Positions 1 through 11,639 of a DNA stretch of 64,000 nt are shown piece by piece (position 1 is the stretch's first letter; every line of letters begins with the position of its first letter). Source of the DNA: Talinum fruticosum. Its lineage: Eukaryota; Streptophyta; Magnoliopsida; Caryophyllales; Talinaceae. The translations under genes and the position numbers were made by a program. The notes below the pieces were generated by a model that was not told where the DNA came from, ran no database searches, and saw nothing but the letters and a program-made list of their open reading frames with translations. The DNA is taken from contig JAITYX010000028.1 in assembly GCA_021018815.1 (NCBI GenBank), positions 4,791,001 through 4,855,000 on the forward strand. The letters are read 5' to 3'.

Positions 1-1160
1 TTATTAAACTAAAATTAATACGATCAAGCAAACACGTAAATATGTTTAACTAACTCTTTGAACTTAATTCTATCTTATTTATTCTTTGAGTTTAGAAATA
101 AATGAAATTTGAACATATTGAATAGTAGACTTGAAAAATTCCATTTTAATAGATTAAAAATTTTAATCGCTAAATGTTTTATTTATACCGATTCTTATCT
201 AATCTTGGACCAAAGTATTTTCATACTTTGAGTACCATTTATAATTTATTTTTACAAGTTTATTAAAGCTGAATAATCTTAGCTTAAAGCAAAGACAAAT
301 AGATTCTTACCATTCAAAGTTAGCGAGATAGAAAGGCGATCATTTTCGGGTAGACTTAGAGTACTCGTGTCAAGACTCGTTTGTTTCCATTTGTTGTAAC
401 TTCCTTTTTGAGTCTAACGGCTGTTTCTACCTTGTTTCTCGGATACAACAAGTGTGTAGGACTACTTTTTGAGGTAATAACCTATGATCAACGACTACTT
501 TCATAACGATTCTATTTATGAGGACTCGGACTATCCGTTGTAACGCAAAAGCCCCAACGTTAGGCACAACACTTTTTACCTTACTCGTTTATAAATGGAA
601 GCCTTGATTCAAGACTGACAAGATTGCTGGAATCCAGAACTCAACTCTCATACTCTTTCTTCTAGCTTACAACTCTAGTTTATTTAATCACAACTTTCGA
701 GTTGTAACATCTTGTAAAGAAAAGTTTTGTAATCTCTACTTTTTTTCATACACTTTTCTAGTTAATCCCTTTGCTAAGTTGTAAGGATTAACTCAACTCA
801 ATTATCCCAAATTGTAAAGGATAACTAAGTTTGGAAGTACTAGGATAGATAAGATAATTTTTTTCCTGGAAAAACGTGTATAAGAATTATCTCGATGGAG
901 CAATTCGGATAGTCAATTCATTATATTTGTAGATTCAAATAGTGAATTTGACTTAGTGTTTAGATAAACACTGTTCGTGGTTTTCTTCCCCAGGAGGGTA
1001 TCCACGTAAAACTTTATGTATTCTTTGTCTAAGTTAATCTAGACTCGGTTCTGGTTTCTTAGTTAAGTCTCTTCCAAAGAACTTTAAATTTTCGCATTAT
1101 TTCCCCATCATCCTATCCATCCCCCTCTAAGGTGACTTAGACTCTCTAAATGAACCTTCA
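1..1160 (+). repeat. LTR of copia copy A (5' part outside window)
   Basis: This is the right-hand 1,160 bases of a copia LTR; its start lies before the window. It ends AACCTTCA at 1160, directly before a primer-binding site, which makes it a 5' LTR. A TATA-like TATAAATG near 590 and the segment TATCCACGTAAAAC near 1000 match the other LTRs of the family. It is diverged from B, E and G and is closest to the minus-strand fragments of copy C and to solo LTR F, so there seem to be at least two LTR subfamilies here. Confidence 0.8.
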
Positions 1161-1175
1161 ATTGGTATACAAGCC
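1161..1175 (+). promoter_or_regulatory. Primer-binding site, copia A
   Basis: ATTGGTATACAAGCC follows the LTR end directly. It is a mutated form of the TGGTATCAGAGCC site that pairs with initiator tRNA-Met in most plant copia elements. Unlike the other copies it keeps the full 13-base length after ATT. Confidence 0.7.
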
Positions 1176-1221
1176 TAGCCTTTCGCAAAAGGATCTCTCA
1201 ATCTAAAGGTTTAAAGATGAA

Positions 1222-1394
1222 ATGGCTTAATCCAATGGAGAGTTTGATGAAGGAAAGTTCATTCACCGGACCATTTAAGTTCAAAGGGTCTAACTTTGCT
1301 CACTGGAAGAAACTAATGGAGTGCTTCATTTAAGACTATGATGAAGAACTTCAGCAAGCCATCTCCAATGGAAACTGCAGGGAGATAACTTACT
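1222..1394 (+). pseudogene. gag: Truncated gag start, copia A
   Basis: The ATG lies about 60 bases after the LTR, as in the other copies. The codons that follow match the conserved NGEFDEG and KFKGSNFAHW start of the family's gag. The third codon is a stop (ATG GCT TAA), there are further lesions, and similarity ends near 1394 where unrelated AT-rich DNA begins. Only about 55 codons of the capsid-like UBN2-type region survive. It is a dead fragment left by deletion or by a later insertion. Confidence 0.75.
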
Positions 1395-2885
1395 AAGAAG
1401 GTTAGACTTAAAAATATGAATTGTGAGTTTTTATCACGTTTGCATTAGACATTTTTGCATTTAAGTGACCTTGAACATAGTTATTCTTATTTGGACCTAT
1501 AGGCTTTAACCTTTATGAACCTTTCCCAAAGAGGTATAATCATTATCTTGGTAGGTCCAATCAACTTAACATTAGGATGTGATTACTTTCCACTATAGCA
1601 AGCTCTCTTGATCCCTAATTGAGAGAGCACTAATAAATCACGTCCCACTATGCATCCTACAGGGGACTAAATTTTCAGACTATGAGCCACCATGTTTATC
1701 TTATCCGGAATTACCTTATGGACATAAAACCTTGGCAATCTAAGTTGTACCACTTATTATTTTCATGGTTGAATGAATGTGGATCTCTTAGTATTTAATC
1801 CTATTTTGTGAGCCTTTAGCTTAGTAGGTTAGGTAGTTTAGGTTCGGTAAATAACCCTTGCATGAGTGCAAAAATAAAAAAATACATAATAATGAACCTT
1901 CTTGAGTTAGTCTATTTTTGTGCATTTTACCCAAAGTCAAATTTTTTTCCCTCTCCCTTAAGGTCGGTCCATTATTGCATTTCTGAGTTAGTCTACTCCC
2001 TTCTAGTCTTGATAAAAAAATAAAAAAAAATCAGAATGGGCCATTGCTTGTTAGGCATGACCGACACCGGTTACCCATCTCGCTGTTCGAGTCGAGTCTT
2101 TCCGTGGACCCATTCTATGCTTCATTAGGTTATAGGTTTATAGTCTTCTTTTTTACATTTTCCTCCATATAGTTAAAATTTTTTTACATTTAACCAAACT
2201 AAATTCATCTCAATTAGGGTGAGTCCATTATTCCATTTAGCTAAAATTAAATTCATCTTAGTTAGGGTGAGACCACTATTGCATTTAGCAAATTAAATTC
2301 ATCTCATCTAAGGTGAGTTCATCATTGCATAAGTCAAATTTAAATTCATCTTAATTAAGGTGAGTCCATTGTTGCATTAACCAAATTGAATTCATCCCAA
2401 TTAGGTGAATCCATTAGCCAAATAAAAATTCATTATTGCATCATTTTACTCTTTAGTTCTTTTTTACATTCGTCTTTAAGGATTATCCTTTTTGCTTTTT
2501 TTGGTCGGTCCACATTCTTTGTGTGCATCCAAATAAAAGAGCATAATCTTTTCTCTTTCTCTTCTTTTAGGGTTAGTCTTTTCTCAGGTCTAGCACTTGA
2601 GTCCCTTTTCCCTAAAGCTATTTCTTTAGCACGATCCCGAGCACTTATCCTTTTTGGGCTGCAGAATAGGGAAACCTACTTCAATTGGGTTTTATCGGAA
2701 CTGGGGTTCAAAACAGTTAGAACGGTTGAGTAGAGAGTCTAGTGCGATGCCTTCACATTCAACACCATCTCGATTAACTCCGGTGCAACCAACGTTGGTG
2801 CACTTAACACTAGTATGTTTGACTCCGGTTCGATCAACAGCTATTTGTCTTTAATAAACAAGTATCAAAAAACAATTCCCCTCTA
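1395..2885 (+). other. AT-rich region before Tat gag, probably LTR/leader
   Basis: No gene is visible. The stretch is AT-rich, carries a 47 bp tandem repeat (2201-2430), and ends at the gag start of a Ty3/gypsy element. By position it should hold that element's 5' LTR and leader, but I could not fix LTR ends or a convincing primer-binding site. Short ORFs here (2386-2733, 2654-2854) show no recognisable domain. Confidence 0.4.
2201..2430 (+). repeat. 47 bp tandem repeat, five units
   Basis: Units begin with AAATTCATCT at 2201, 2249, 2295, 2342 and 2388 (spacings 48, 46, 47, 46). Each holds a variant of TTAGGGTGAGTCCATTATTGCATT. The units differ at several positions, so the array is old. Single diverged copies of the GGTGAGTCCATTATTGCA core may also occur near 1965. 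Confidence 0.85.
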
Positions 2886-4140
2886 ATGGATGAAGAACAA
2901 CCACATCCCTCTCCTATTATGACTTTTATCAACGAATTTTCTGCTAAGATGAAAGTTATGATTGGGGGTCAAGATAAGAAAATAAAGTCCATATGTGAAA
3001 CCCTTACTCTTATGTTTAAGACTTTAAAACAAATGAGGAAAATAAAGAGGGAGAGGAAGGAGAAGAACCTCAACCAACACCAAATGGCCAACCTCCACTA
3101 GATCCTCATCCCGAACCTCGACCTTAATCGATGTATAGATCGAGATAGAGAGAATGCCATGAGAGTCCTCCATGTTTACAAACCACTATTATGACCTCAC
3201 ATGATTCAGTTCAATCCTTAAGGGAAAACTACCTCTTAAATGTACTATTCTTGATATAAAATTTCATGATTCTAAAAATCTCCACCATCAATTTTATAGG
3301 AGCAATGACTCGAAAAGTGTACCTGAAGTCACATACCACGTCATTTTCCTTTAGACATTTGATAAGGATGTTATGAAATGGTAAAATGTAGTTGGCCCAC
3401 GCAAGGTCACTAATTGGATGGATCTTTGTAAGGAGTTTCTACATCAATACTCCTATAATATCAACTTGGTTATTACTCTTTGTGATTTGGAACTAATCAA
3501 ACAAGAAGAAAATGAAAGTCTCATTGACTTTCTCATTAGGTGGATGACAAAGGTTGCCCATATGGTAGACTCGACCTTCCGAAAAGATCAAGTTATTATG
3601 AAGAATCTATGGTTAGTTTATAATCAACACCTGAATTTCTTTCCATTCATGAGCTTCAAAGCCCTTAGAGATGCGAGATATTTTAATTGCGTAAGAATTG
3701 TCTTCCACGACCATAAAAGCCGTGGTAAATTATAAAAGTGATTACCAAAACATAAACAAGAACAACTCCAATATTGGTACTACTAGCAGGGGTCTAAATG
3801 TTAATTCCCTCAATAGGTATACTTACTACACTTCAATAGACACCACTTATGCTCAAGCACTAGATCGCCTTCTCTCCAAAGGCAAAATCGAGCTTTCACG
3901 TATTAGAGCGGAATTAGAAACCGTAAAATAGTCTAAAAACTGGGATGTGGGAAAATTTTGTAAATACCATCGTGTACGAGGACACAATATTGAACAATGT
4001 TGGACTTTTAAGAACAATTTTGAGAGTATGTTCCATAATAGTCGCCTTCCCATGCCTAAAGCTGCTGAAAACCAAGCAACAAGTAAAAACCAATTTAGTG
4101 GAACCTTAGCCATTTTCTTTAAACCCATTCTCGGTTAGTG
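2886..4140 (+). pseudogene. gag: Ty3/gypsy (Tat-type) gag, decayed
   Basis: The ATG at 2886 opens a 71-codon piece (MDEEQPHPSP...) with a Lys/Glu-rich end. About 3415-3735 holds the retrotransposon gag capsid domain: WMDLCKEFLHQY, then QEENESLIDFLIRW, the family's usual NESFKEYAQRW region. A zinc-knuckle-like FCKYHRVRGHNIEQC follows at about 3953-4010, the CxYHxxxGHxxxxC form common in Tat elements. Frames change at least three times and stops lie between the pieces, so no full protein can be made. It is co-oriented with the protease, G-patch and RT pieces downstream. Confidence 0.8.
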
Positions 4141-4503
4141 GGATCCATCTGTCTTCATTCAAGACATATAAGAACCTAAGCTCCAAATTAGTTTGCCTCT
4201 AATAGATCCGTAAATAATTGGATTGTGGGCAAGCGACGAGGAACATGTATACGAAACCAATCATTGTAGTAAAGGATGACAATGATGATGACTTTTGGGG
4301 CACATAACCCATAGAAGATGATGACTTTTGGGCAAAACCAAACACCTTCAAATTCAAGTTCCTAACAAAATCTGGATGGCACAATGCACCAACAGGTCCG
4401 GAACATACTGAAGAGGTCCCAAAAGATAAGGAAACCATCAAAGAAGAGGATTGTGTCCTTAAAAAGCTTCAAAAGATCAAAACGGACATAACAATTTGAC
4501 AGC

Positions 4504-5040
4504 TTGATATCCGCTTCTCAAAAACACAGACAAGCCTTGATCGACGCACTTAGAAAGATTGGGGTATATCCCGGGGTCTCACTTGAGGTGAGAGTAGGGA
4601 TGGCCAATATTGGGGAGGAAAGTATCACTTTTGATAAGAACGACCTACTTGAAGAAGGCAATGCACATAACAATTTACTTGACTATAACTTGTATCAACA
4701 AGTTAACCTTATTAGATAACGGGTTACCCGTGAATGTGTTCCCATGGAGGACCGCTAATAGGTTAGGACTAAGAGATTAACAACTCTCTAAACAAACTGT
4801 TCACCTTAGAGCCTACAATAACTCTAAAAGGACATTGCAAAGAACGATAACTCTCTCTATTAATGTCTGGATCGGTGGTAAAGAACATAGATTTTCAAGT
4901 TTTGGACATCCCTACCAATTTCGATCTTCTTCTAGGACGCTAATGGCTTCATGACCACCAAGCAATGCCTTTTACACTACACTAGAAGGTCAAAATAATA
5001 ATCAAAGGAGAAGTAGTGAAAATCAAGGGAGATAACATTT
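4504..5040 (+). pseudogene. pol: Tat-type aspartic protease region, decayed
   Basis: One frame around 4700-4775 reads LTLLDNG then VNVFPWRTANRLGL, the active-site region of Tat-type proteases, which have DNG where most retroelements have DSG or DTG. About 170 bases later (4897-4936, another frame) FQVLDIPTNFDLLLGR matches the second conserved protease block. The upstream ORF (4504-4719) ends at a stop just before the active site in its own frame. Similarity stops near 5040, where the AT-rich flank of a large insert begins. Confidence 0.75.
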
Positions 5041-5164
5041 AACAAACCAACGAAAAAAATAAAGTATTATCTTTAATACATTTAATTATTATGAGTGCGT
5101 GCATTTCAATAAAATATTTTCATGTCGCATTATATATTCGTATATCTATCAATATTATTTCAAA
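5041..5164. other. AT-rich junction between Tat protease and solo LTR
   Basis: About 120 AT-rich bases with no ORF and no recognised similarity. They are either degraded Tat sequence or the true left end of the following insert. Confidence 0.3.
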
Positions 5165-7717
5165 TGTAGGACCCGAAAAGTAATGACGACGATGATGGCC
5201 ATATCCGTAATATTCAGAGCATGACTCGCAAATTATTAATTATAACTTATTACTCATATACTTATTTTGTTTAAATTAATAAAATATTGATAAGTAAAAA
5301 AATTATATTCGAAAATGTGTAAATCAATCTTATATTAAAATTATTATCTCAAAACATCAATATTTTCATACAATTAATTTATTTTATTTTGATCACATAA
5401 TTTTTATGAGTCAAAATTAGTTTAATCTTAATACTATTTAAAATAAAATATCTTATACTAAAATAATAAAAATATTAGCAAAAAAAAGGGACAAAGAATA
5501 AATTTTAAGGTAAAATAAGAAAAGAAAAAGATATACTAGAAATTGGAATTAGAATGATAATATTTTGGGCTAAAAATTAGACCAAGGGACTTTTGACAGC
5601 AAGCCCAACCGGATAAGCTTGACATCCCACCTAGATAAGCATGTTTAGGTAATATAAATAGGCCCAAAACTTAATAAATCAGCTTCATTACACACCCACC
5701 CTCGTTGTCTCTCTCCTCTCTCTCACCATCTCTCTCTTCTTCTCCTCCGCTTTGCCATCGAACACACAGCCCCACCTCTTCCTCCCTTTGTGCTCTGCCA
5801 CCTATCCACCGACAGAACCGCTCCGGTCGCCTCTGGTCACTGATGGCCACCAACAACATCACCGGCCGCCACCATCATCAAACATCATCAAACCATCACA
5901 CCACACCACCCTTTGTCACTCTTCCACTTGCTTGCTCTCTGCTCGGCCACCACCGGCACTGCCGGTTGCCGACCGTCCACGACCATCGCTTTCTGGCTAG
6001 ACAGCCACCTCCCTATCGCCAGCACCAACAGCCGCCACGACTGCACCGCCGAACCACTCAAGCCAAAACTACAACCTCTCTCCCTCTTTGCTTGGCCCAG
6101 CCACCGCCCAGTTCTGCCGGCCAGCCGGTGATAGGCCATCCGCATCTGTCGTCACCGGTCATTCACTATCCATCACCGTCCAGTCGCCGCCCTACCACCC
6201 ACTGCCGCCATTTGCACCACCTTCAAGCTTTACCTCTCTTTTAAGGTAATTTATGAATTAATTTTACTAAATTAATTAAATTAGAAATTAGTCACTTTTA
6301 TGAATTTTAGATATGATATGGAAAAGTAAGAATTTGATGATAATTGGTATAAATATATGTTAAATTCAACAAAAGGATTGAGTCTATTGATGAAAATAAA
6401 AACTTAATGCGTGTTATAGAGGATGCATGCTTGGATTAGTAAAATAAAGGTAAAAATAGTAATAGTAGTAATATTGATGCATGATTGAATTAATAAAAAG
6501 GTTAAGCATAATTAATTTTGACTAATTATAGTTCATATATGAGTAAATAATAATTAGGGAAAAGATTTTGGATAATTAGTGTTAATGTGAAGCATGTGTA
6601 ATTTGATGAGAAATATAATATTGAAATTTAGAGCATGTGCAATTTGATAAGAAATATAATATTGAAACTTAGAAGTCTCTTAAACTTTGTAAAAATTTGA
6701 ATTAAAAGTTTATATAGTTCGAATTTATACCAGGTATGTTATTAATTTAAATTGTAATAGCAATAGATATTATTGAAATAACATTGAAGTATTAAGATAA
6801 TTAAATAAATCAAACACGAAACTTGATTTTTTAACGAAATTTATTTTTATGAAATTATATTTAAGGTCATCGATCATTGCTCGTTCGGGTCCTGTTCAAT
6901 ATCACAAGGAAGATAATCAAATTCAGTGCATCAATAAAATTTAGTTCATCATGTACGTTAATTGATCGTGCCCTTCAATATTTTACTCATAAATTAAGGC
7001 CGGATATGACCGATATCAACAACAACAACAATAAACATTTGTATACAGTATTTGTCATATAAAAGTGGACCCTCCCATCAACTACCATTATTTGGTATCA
7101 TCAATACTCATCAACTCCGGATGGTTGCATCATAACTACTAAGTCATCCATGAATCGGACTTTCCGATCGGTTTGGGTGTGTGCACACATGTATGGAAAA
7201 CCCGACGATCGCAAGGGTAACCACTCGGATAATTAATCAGTAATTGTTTTACATTATTCTCTCCCCTCATTTATAAAATGAATTAAAATACGCTTGCTCA
7301 ACTCAACTATTTAATAACTTTTATTTTTACAAGCATGATAGTGGGCGTACTGAGCTTCGGCTCACATTTCAAAAATATTTTCTTGTTTTATTTTAGGTAG
7401 ATGTTGAAGGTATCAAGCAATAGAAAAGTTCTATTTGGGACTTAGAAGCTCGTAGTAGTAACTATGGGGTATTAGTGGTCAAGTGGCATTGACTTCATTT
7501 ATCAAATATTAACATGTACTTTTGTTTATCATTATATAAGTTGTACTTCCTAGCAAAATGTAACAACGAGTAAAAATACATATAATTATATTCAAAGCCT
7601 TGCCCTTTCCTCTCGGTAAGGGCGGCGGTGACATTCCCTAACCTCCTTTCCACTATACTAATCATCGGCTAGTGGTTTGTTTAGACTAAATCGAAAATTA
7701 TGGGTTGGGGCGTTACA
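5165..7717 (+). mobile_element. Candidate solo LTR (about 2.55 kb) in the Tat element
   Basis: The segment starts TGTAGGACCCGAA and ends GGGTTGGGGCGTTACA. The end, read in reverse complement (TGTAACGCCCCAACC), resembles the start, as is usual for LTR ends of many plant Ty3/gypsy elements. It separates Tat protease (left) from the Tat G-patch-like region (right), so it is an insert. A TATA box and a pyrimidine-rich then GC-rich leader (5653-6245) fit an LTR promoter and R/U5. No exact target duplication is visible (TCAAA left, TAACC right), so the ends are provisional. ORFs inside (such as 5705-6244, Pro/Ser/His/Thr-rich) look like translated leader, not protein. Confidence 0.5.
5653..5660 (+). 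promoter_or_regulatory. TATA box of the candidate solo LTR
   Basis: TATAAATA, followed about 35-45 bases later by CTTCATTACACACCCACC and then a long CT-rich leader: the layout of a plant core promoter with its start site near 5690. Confidence 0.55.
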
Positions 7718-8466
7718 TAACCCCTGTGCTACCATAAGCAATAAGGAGTCCGTTGTTGAGATTGAACATGGCGTCAATAACGAAGAGTTGTACGATTTTA
7801 AAACTATGGCTCCTTTAGAAAAGGACAAAGCACCTTTAGACTTTAATCATTATTCCAACCCTAACATCCATTTGATATTAAGGAAGAAGGGGTACTTTCC
7901 CAAACTAGTCTGTAGGACTCGAGGGAATATAATGCAATCTATCCGCACCTAAACCCTACTAACAACTACAAGTTCAGTTTAGGCTACTACCTAACTAATA
8001 AGGAGATAGGCAAAGCTAAGTGGGAAGTTCAAGCTAAGAAGATTACACCACCGATAGTCCAATTTATCAAGCCTTATCCACGTACTTTGAATGGGCAGTT
8101 TCGATGGAAGGAGATAACTTCCCCTACTATAGTTTTCTTAAGCGCTACTATCCGGAAGAAAAGGGCATCTTAGTTCCAGGGTTGTAGATCTTTAATAACT
8201 ACTAATGCTAGAAGAAGAGGCACCGACCTCCTTAAAAAGAACAATTCACCCTAGACTGGACCAACCCGGTAAGAAGCAACATTTTCACCTGCTATTCGAA
8301 CAAGAGAAGTGGCCAAAGGGGGATTTGATTTTGGTACTGTCCAAGGCTATATAGCACTCGAAGTTCGATCTGTTAGAGTTCATCACCAAACTAGATAAAG
8401 AAAGGTCCAAGGACATTACTTGGATTGACTCTAAAGAGGGCCAAGAGTTTCCTATTATCCTATGAG
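7718..8466 (+). pseudogene. pol: Tat pol segment with G-patch-like motif
   Basis: The frame at 7718-7950 reads EELYDFKTMAPLEKDKAPLD, then NPNIHLILRKKGYFPKL. This matches the acidic segment and the LMRKMGYxPGxGLG-type (G-patch-like) motif that Tat elements carry between protease and RT. The glycines after GYFP are lost. Downstream pieces (for example LGYYLTNKEIGKAKWE) occur in changing frames with stops. The segment ends at about 8466 with a second insert; the same polyprotein resumes at about 10034. Confidence 0.65.
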
Positions 8467-8468
8467 AG

Positions 8469-10033
8469 TGTTAAGTCCAAAATTATGATATTTTTAATAC
8501 CTTTTTACATCATATTTGTTCAACATAATTATTAAAATAGAAATTTTGATTTGATTTGATTTATTTTCATAAGGAGTGCTGAAAAATCCGAAGAAGAAGA
8601 AAAAAGAGTGGAGATTAAAGAAGTGTGCCTGATTTGTCCAAATCACATTTTTCGGCTCATTCCATTTCTCTCCCTCACTTGAGTCGGGTGCCACATGGCC
8701 TTCTCCACCAGCCCATTTCCCTCTCCCTCACTTACAATCCTTTCCCCAAAACCCTAGCCCAACAAGAATCCTAGCCCAATTCCATCTCAAGCTCACCATC
8801 TCTCTCTCTTCACGTGTTTCTTCACCGTAACCCTAACCCCATCTAGACTTCACTTTCGTTGCTCGCTAATCTTCCACGCCGAAACCCTAGCCTTCACGTC
8901 CCTTCGTGTCTCCTCTTCTATTCGGTCTCTTTGAGCACGAAGAACCGCCCCTTTTTCTTCACCATGTAGGCTAGAATCACACACCAAACCAGAAACCTAA
9001 TCCATCTCCATCTCTAAGTCGTTGTCTCATCTTATTCCCACATTTGCTCGTAGTCGTCCTTTCCCCAAAGAAACCCAATCCCACTCCATCATCTCTTTCC
9101 CTCTCTACTCATCAACCAATTCACGTGTCCCCCTCGAACTCTATCCACAACGGAGGATTTTTCGGACTCGAACAGAGGAAAGGGCGAGGCCAAAGGCAAG
9201 AGTTTAAAAGGGGAGGCGATGGCGAGGAACCGGGGACACGAATGCCAAGAAAGGCACATGCCGAAGCTCCAAGTTTAATGCTTAGGTTTTAGTTTTCCTC
9301 TTTTTGAAGTTTAGTCTTTAGTTTCAATTTTTTAGTTCTAAAATTTTAGTTTAGGTTTTAATTTGTAGTTTTAGATTTTAGTTTAGAGTAGTTGAATTTC
9401 TTTTGAAGGCTAAATTTGAATTGATGAGTTGATGTTGAATTGTTGCGAATTTGCTGAAAATTATTCGGTTCGGATGTCGATATTCGAATCAATTTGTTCA
9501 CAATTTAGAGTTTGTTGGTATCATTTCTTAAGTTTTGCAATTTTAATTCTGTTAGTTCGATCCTATGATTCTTCTTGCACTTTTTTTAGGTTTTCGAATT
9601 TGGTTTGTTTGATTCTGATTTAGTTATAGTTGCACTTTGTTTACTGATATTTACTATTGTTGAAGTTTGTTGCTTTGATTTTTGGTTTTTCATATGTTTA
9701 GTTTAATCTCTAATAATCAATTTGTTCGAGTTGATGTTAGTTTAGGTTAGTTTATGTTTTAAGCCTTCAATTCGCATTCACAATCTAATTTTAATTTAGT
9801 CCATCTCTGTGGATCAACAAACACCCTATACTCCCTAAGTTCACTTCAACAGAGAGTAGTCTACTTCAAAGTCTAGGGCTAGGGTTGGCATTTCTTTTTC
9901 GATTCCGTCGGTTCTTCTTCCGTTTATTTTACTATTTCTTTTCCCAAGTATGATGTACTCCTTTCTTCATTTAATTAAATGAATTTTTTAAACTTACTCC
10001 TCGTCTTCTCATGTTCTTAATTGTTTGCCCTTT
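8469..10033. mobile_element. Unresolved 1.56 kb insert in the Tat element
   Basis: This stretch interrupts the Tat polyprotein. It starts TGTTAAGTCC, has a GC-richer middle (8640-9290) with several CCCTAGCC and CTCTCTC runs, and a T-rich right part. The phrase CATCTCTGTGGATCAACA near 9800 is of a kind seen near LTR ends. It could be another solo LTR or a captured host 5' region; I found neither clear ends nor a target duplication. ORFs at 9022-9207, 9044-9292 and 9429-9623 have no recognisable domain. Confidence 0.4.
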
Positions 10034-11597
10034 AATAATGAACAAGAAATCCCTAAGGAATAAATAAAAGCTATGGAAGATCATGAAAATCACTCACCTA
10101 TTCTCGATGGTACAATCACTCGTTAACTTGGGATCTTTAGATCAACCTAAAGAAGATAATATTGGGAAAACTTTTAAGTCCAGTAAGAGTAGAAGCACTT
10201 TACTTTGCTCTTAATAGAGTTTATAGACGATTGGTCCTATGGAGGTATGCAAGGGATATATCATATAGTATCGTGGAACACAATATTCCACTCCACGAAG
10301 ATGCCAAGCCGGTTAAGCGAAGCTTCGACGGATGAAACCCGAGTGGGCTTTGAAGATAAAGGAAGAGGCCCAAAAGCAATTAGACATTAATTTATTAGAG
10401 TAGTGCACCACCGTCATGGGTACAAAATGTCGTACCAGTCCCAAGAAAGATGGAAGGGTTCGGATGTGTGTTGACTTTAAGGATCTTAATCGAGGCCAGC
10501 CCCAAGGATGACTTCCCTTTACCCCACATAGATGTCCTAGTCGACAACATGGTAGGCCATGCCTTACTTTGTTTTATGGATGGCTATGCTGGCTATAACC
10601 ATGTCAAGATTAGACCTTATAATTGGGTCGTTCGGGTTGATTTTAGTTTGGTTAGTTCGGTTCTAGTCATGTTCGAGTTATTACATTTCGGTTAAGTTTC
10701 GGGTTGGGTCGGATTCAGGTCGAGTTGATTTCGGGTCAACTTATATTTGGTTTAATAAGCTTGTATTATAGAAACAAATTACTTAGGCAAAAAATATTTG
10801 GGTCTGGTCCGGTTTGGTTCGGGTTCGGGTCATTTCAATTTGGCTTTTTAAGTGTCGAGTTTGATTTGGTTTAGTTCGGGTTTTGGGTCATTAGTTCTCC
10901 TTGGGACACTTTTTCCAGGTCTAGTTAAGATGGTAGAGGAGGATATGGAAAAAGATGACCTTCATCACTCAATGAGGTACTTACTATTACGTAGTAACGC
11001 CATTTGGGCGAGAAAAATGTTGGGGCCACATATAAAAGGATAGCCATGACCTTGCTCCGTAATATGATCTACAAGGAAGTCGAGGTTTACGTTGATGACA
11101 TGATCATCAAGTCCAAAGATAGGGTTGGACACTTACCTAGCCTTAGGATGTTTTTCGAAAGACTATGGAAATACAACATGCCTTTGAACCCTCATAAATG
11201 TGCCTTTGGGGTAACTTCAAGTAAGCTATTAGGCTATGTAGTTAGTCTTAGGGGAATTGAGGTCGATCAATCTAAGATCAAAGCTATTTAAAAGATGTCG
11301 TCATCGAAGACCGAGAAGGACGTACGAGGTTTCCTAGAGCGTTCGCAATACATTAGTCATTTCATGTCAAAGCCGACTACGGTATACAAACTAATCTTCA
11401 AGAAGCTCAAGCAGGGAGCCAAGCCTTAGGAAGAAGAGTGCCAAGAAACACTTTAGAAGGTAAAAATATACTTGGCTAATTCGCCCGGTTTAGTTCCGAC
11501 ACAACTCGAAAAACCATTGCTCTTATATCTTGCCACTACAGAGACTGCAATGGGACCTATGCTAGCTCAACAAGATGAGAAAGAAAAACATGTTGTG
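10034..11597 (+). pseudogene. pol: Tat reverse transcriptase and start of RNase H
   Basis: The frame runs DWSYGGMQGI (pre-RT), PVPRKDGRVRMCVDFKDLN (RT fingers, about 10430-10480), the DGYAGYN block, then after a 313 bp insert HIKGIAMTLLRNM, VYVDDMIIKSKDRVGHLP (catalytic YVDD at about 11085-11105) and KYNMPLNPHKCAFGV. RNase H linker sequence (KTEKDVRGFLERSQYISHF) follows to 11597. Several frameshifts and stops are present (such as TTTAAAAG at 11288), so it is inactive. It is cut at the RNase H motif EKEKHVV by a copia LTR fragment. Confidence 0.85.
10611..10923. mobile_element. hAT-like MITE inside Tat RT
   Basis: A 313 bp insert begins TAGACCT and ends AGGTCTA, a perfect 7 bp terminal inverted repeat. 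It is flanked by GTCAAGAT (10603-10610) and GTTAAGAT (10924-10931), an 8 bp duplication with one mismatch. The interior is full of TTCGGGT/GGTTCGG motifs, common in plant non-autonomous hAT elements. Removing it and one copy of the duplication restores the RT block between GYNHVKI and EEDME. It has no coding capacity. Confidence 0.85.
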
Positions 11598-11639
11598 TGA
11601 AGACTCGGGTTTTGACTCTAAGTCATTCCGAGTATTACA
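11598..11639 (+). repeat. 42 bp copia LTR start fragment
   Basis: TGAAGACTCGGG followed by about 30 bases of LTR start, placed directly before a second TGAAGACTCGG at 11640. It is the stump of another copia LTR that had landed in Tat RNase H and was then hit by copy B or lost by deletion. Confidence 0.7.

Noticed and set aside
5705..6244. 179-codon Ser/Pro/His/Thr-rich ORF
   Set aside because: It lies in the leader just after a TATA box of an LTR-like insert and is low in complexity; overlapping frames on both strands are equally open.
9022..9292. Possible small host gene in the 8469-10033 insert
   Set aside because: Two overlapping frames of 61 and 82 codons with no recognised domain and no clear splice signals or continuation.
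10611..10923. Telomere-like TTCGGGT repeats
   Set aside because: The words are scattered and vary; the terminal repeats and 8 bp duplication explain the segment as a hAT-like MITE.
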